Source of the DNA: an uncultured Mycoplasmatota bacterium
GTDB taxonomy: Bacteria > Bacillota_I > Bacilli_A > RF39 > UBA660
Direction: 5' to 3'
NCBI GenBank assembly: GCA_900546715.1
Contig: UREA01000024.1
Location: 1-22,651 of the forward strand
Length of the DNA: 22,651 nucleotides
Shown: positions 21,574 through 22,651 of the stretch, in pieces
Position numbering within the stretch: the stretch's first letter is position 1
Layout of the letters: every line of letters starts with the position of its first letter
Made by a program: the position numbers and the translations under genes
Notes under the pieces: model-generated
The model's input: only the letters and a program-made list of their open reading frames with translations
Database searches by the model: none
What the model was told of the DNA's origin: nothing

Positions 21574-22503
21574 GTGAAATTAACTGACAAAGTAAAATGC
21601 GAAAAGGTTTTTTGGAAAGAATTGGTAAAAGGGGCAGTTTTGGGAATAATATGGTGTTCGATTGTATTCATACTGGTTCTTGTAGCCTCTGATGAGTTAG
21701 TAATTGCCATTGAAGGTATGGCACAGGAACCAAAATATCCAGTGCAGACGGTAATGAAAGCACTGGAATTGTTAAATCATCTTGCAAAGAATACAGGGAA
21801 TCTTGGAGCAGGAGTTAGCGAATTAAGCGATGCATTAGGAATAGGAAAGAGTACAGTCCATCGTTTATTAGATACACTGCAGTACTATGGTTATATTGAA
21901 AAGAGTGAAGAAACAAACAGATATCGTCTTGGCTGGGAATTATATAAAGTAGGACTGTCAGTTCCAGCACAGAACCAGTTATTTAATATTGACCGTACAC
22001 ATTTATTAGAACTTGGAAAGAAATTAAACGAAACGATTGATTATGGAACAATCAAAGGAAAAGAAACGATCATTATTTCCAAGATGGAATATACGAGCAA
22101 TGGCATGAACAACAGTGTAAGCCCGGGCGAGTATGAATCCATTCATGCAACAGCACTTGGAAAAGTGATGATCAGTGAGATGAGCGAGGAAGAGATTTAT
22201 AAGTTATTCGAAGATAAAGAAGAACTTCCAGCATATACACCACATACGATCTTAACTGTCAGTGAGCTGATCCATGAGGCAGAGAAAGTGAAGAAACAGG
22301 GATATGGGGTCAATGACGAAGAATACTGGATCGGGATGTATTGTATGGCAGTGCCTGTAAGAAATTACACAGGAAAGATCGTGGCAGCAGTCAGTGCAAG
22401 TATTCCGGTATTTCGTGTGGATGATAAGAAGAAGGAATTTGTGCTGGATGAACTTAATAGGACTGCTGGGCAGATATCTAAGGAGCTTGGGTATTTGGGA
22501 TAG
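21574..22503 (+). CDS. IclR family regulator with an N-terminal membrane-segment extension
   Basis: The 309-residue frame has two parts. Residues 1-48 carry one transmembrane helix (GAVLGIIWCSIVFILVLVAS). Residues 49-309 are a complete IclR regulator: winged HTH (about 53-120, with VSELSDALGIGKSTVHRLLD) and effector domain (about 125-300, with IHATALGKVMIS and GYGVNDEEYWIGMYCMAVPV). IclR proteins repress sugar or aromatic catabolic genes and are normally soluble, about 250 residues and start at the M49 equivalent (ATG at 21718). That ATG has only a weak AAGGT, while the GTG at 21574 has AAGGAG. From about 21720 base use is richer in GC (CGT, ATC, GCA, CTG codons) than any other gene here, like Lachnospiraceae. 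A fusion, a small upstream frame read through, or transfer into a native leader. Confidence 0.8.
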   Translation: MKLTDKVKCEKVFWKELVKGAVLGIIWCSIVFILVLVASDELVIAIEGMAQEPKYPVQTVMKALELLNHLAKNTGNLGAGVSELSDALGIGKSTVHRLLDTLQYYGYIEKSEETNRYRLGWELYKVGLSVPAQNQLFNIDRTHLLELGKKLNETIDYGTIKGKETIIISKMEYTSNGMNNSVSPGEYESIHATALGKVMISEMSEEEIYKLFEDKEELPAYTPHTILTVSELIHEAEKVKKQGYGVNDEEYWIGMYCMAVPVRNYTGKIVAAVSASIPVFRVDDKKKEFVLDELNRTAGQISKELGYLG

Positions 22504-22512
22504 ATGTGAAAT

Positions 22513-22556
22513 AAAAAGGTATCGAATCTAAAAAGTTTTAGATTCGGTACCTTTTT
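22513..22556. terminator. Bidirectional terminator between IclR and dehydrogenase genes
   Basis: Arms of 21 bases (22513-22533 and 22536-22556) pair fully apart from one G.U. A A-run on one side and T-run on the other make it functional on both strands. Confidence 0.9.
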
Positions 22557-22576
22557 CATATATGTACGAGATTAAA

Positions 22577-22651
22577 TTATTGATCATTTGGATGTAATAC
22601 TACTTTTATTGCTTCCCCAGAATTAGTAAGGGCAATTCCTTTATTAATTTC
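22577..22651 (-). CDS. C-terminal end of a zinc-type alcohol/polyol dehydrogenase (partial)
   Basis: The last 24 codons of a gene that continues beyond the window: INKGIALTNSGEAIKVVLHP, then NDQ and a TAA stop at 22577-22579. The 'A(L)xxxGEAIKVVL.P' ending is typical of zinc-dependent medium-chain dehydrogenases that oxidise polyols or polyol phosphates. It faces the IclR gene across a shared terminator, and such a pairing of catabolic enzyme and IclR regulator is common. Only the tail is seen, so the identity is tentative. Confidence 0.5.
   Translation of the reverse strand, partial: EINKGIALTNSGEAIKVVLHPNDQ

Noticed and set aside
1..22651. CRISPR array
   Set aside because: No series of regularly spaced direct repeats and no cas gene were found.

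Overview
The window is a very AT-rich Bacillota (Firmicutes) chromosome segment. Several things point to an uncultured gut lineage near RF39 / Erysipelotrichia-like Bacilli (inference from style, not from a search): Gram-positive housekeeping genes, TTG and GTG starts, AGGTGAT/GGAGG ribosome binding sites, an HrcA-type CIRCE operator and a lineage-typical surface-protein relic. TGA is used as a stop and Trp is read from TGG, so this is not the Mycoplasma code.

Layout. 0.1-1.8 kb: a short SSB, a Cro/C1-type regulator and a membrane-anchored extracellular protein. 1.9-3.7 kb: an RNase J family protein with a damaged metal site, and tRNA-Asn(GTT) on the minus strand. 3.8-6.5 kb: a tightly packed + strand operon of a PF06541 membrane protein, an MGDG/UgtP-type glycosyltransferase and a single-ring Clp-D1-like AAA ATPase. 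It converges on a - strand operon (6.5-9.9 kb) of a TIGR03916 radical SAM DNA-repair-like protein, its usual TIGR03915 partner and a divergent GroEL-like protein. 10.0-10.5 kb: a lipoprotein.

10.6-16.7 kb is a non-homologous end-joining locus: ku and a stand-alone LigD ligase domain, then about 3.1 kb of cargo, then a LigD phosphoesterase-polymerase protein. The cargo is a structured small RNA candidate, a KilA-N protein with an unusual leader and an internal 32-bp perfect palindrome, a DUF1848 iron-sulfur protein and a membrane-anchored HNH protein. A membrane DnaJ-domain protein converges on the polymerase gene.

17.5-19.6 kb looks like a Ro60-type RNP module: a small HTH-like protein, a folded RNA candidate with its own promoter (possible Y-like RNA), and a DUF2828/TROVE-related plus vWA gene interrupted by one in-frame TAA immediately before the MIDAS motif. 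Next comes an Hsp20 gene under a CIRCE element.

20.3-21.2 kb is a decayed surface-protein gene next to an XRE regulator with repeated operator-like sites. From about 21.7 kb the codon use shifts to a less AT-biased, Lachnospiraceae-like style in an IclR regulator with an odd 48-residue membrane leader, followed by the 3' end of a convergent dehydrogenase-like gene. The shift suggests recent transfer or an assembly junction.

The most promising undescribed item is the RNA plus DUF2828/vWA module. The RNA and palindrome features around the KilA-N gene inside the end-joining locus come second.
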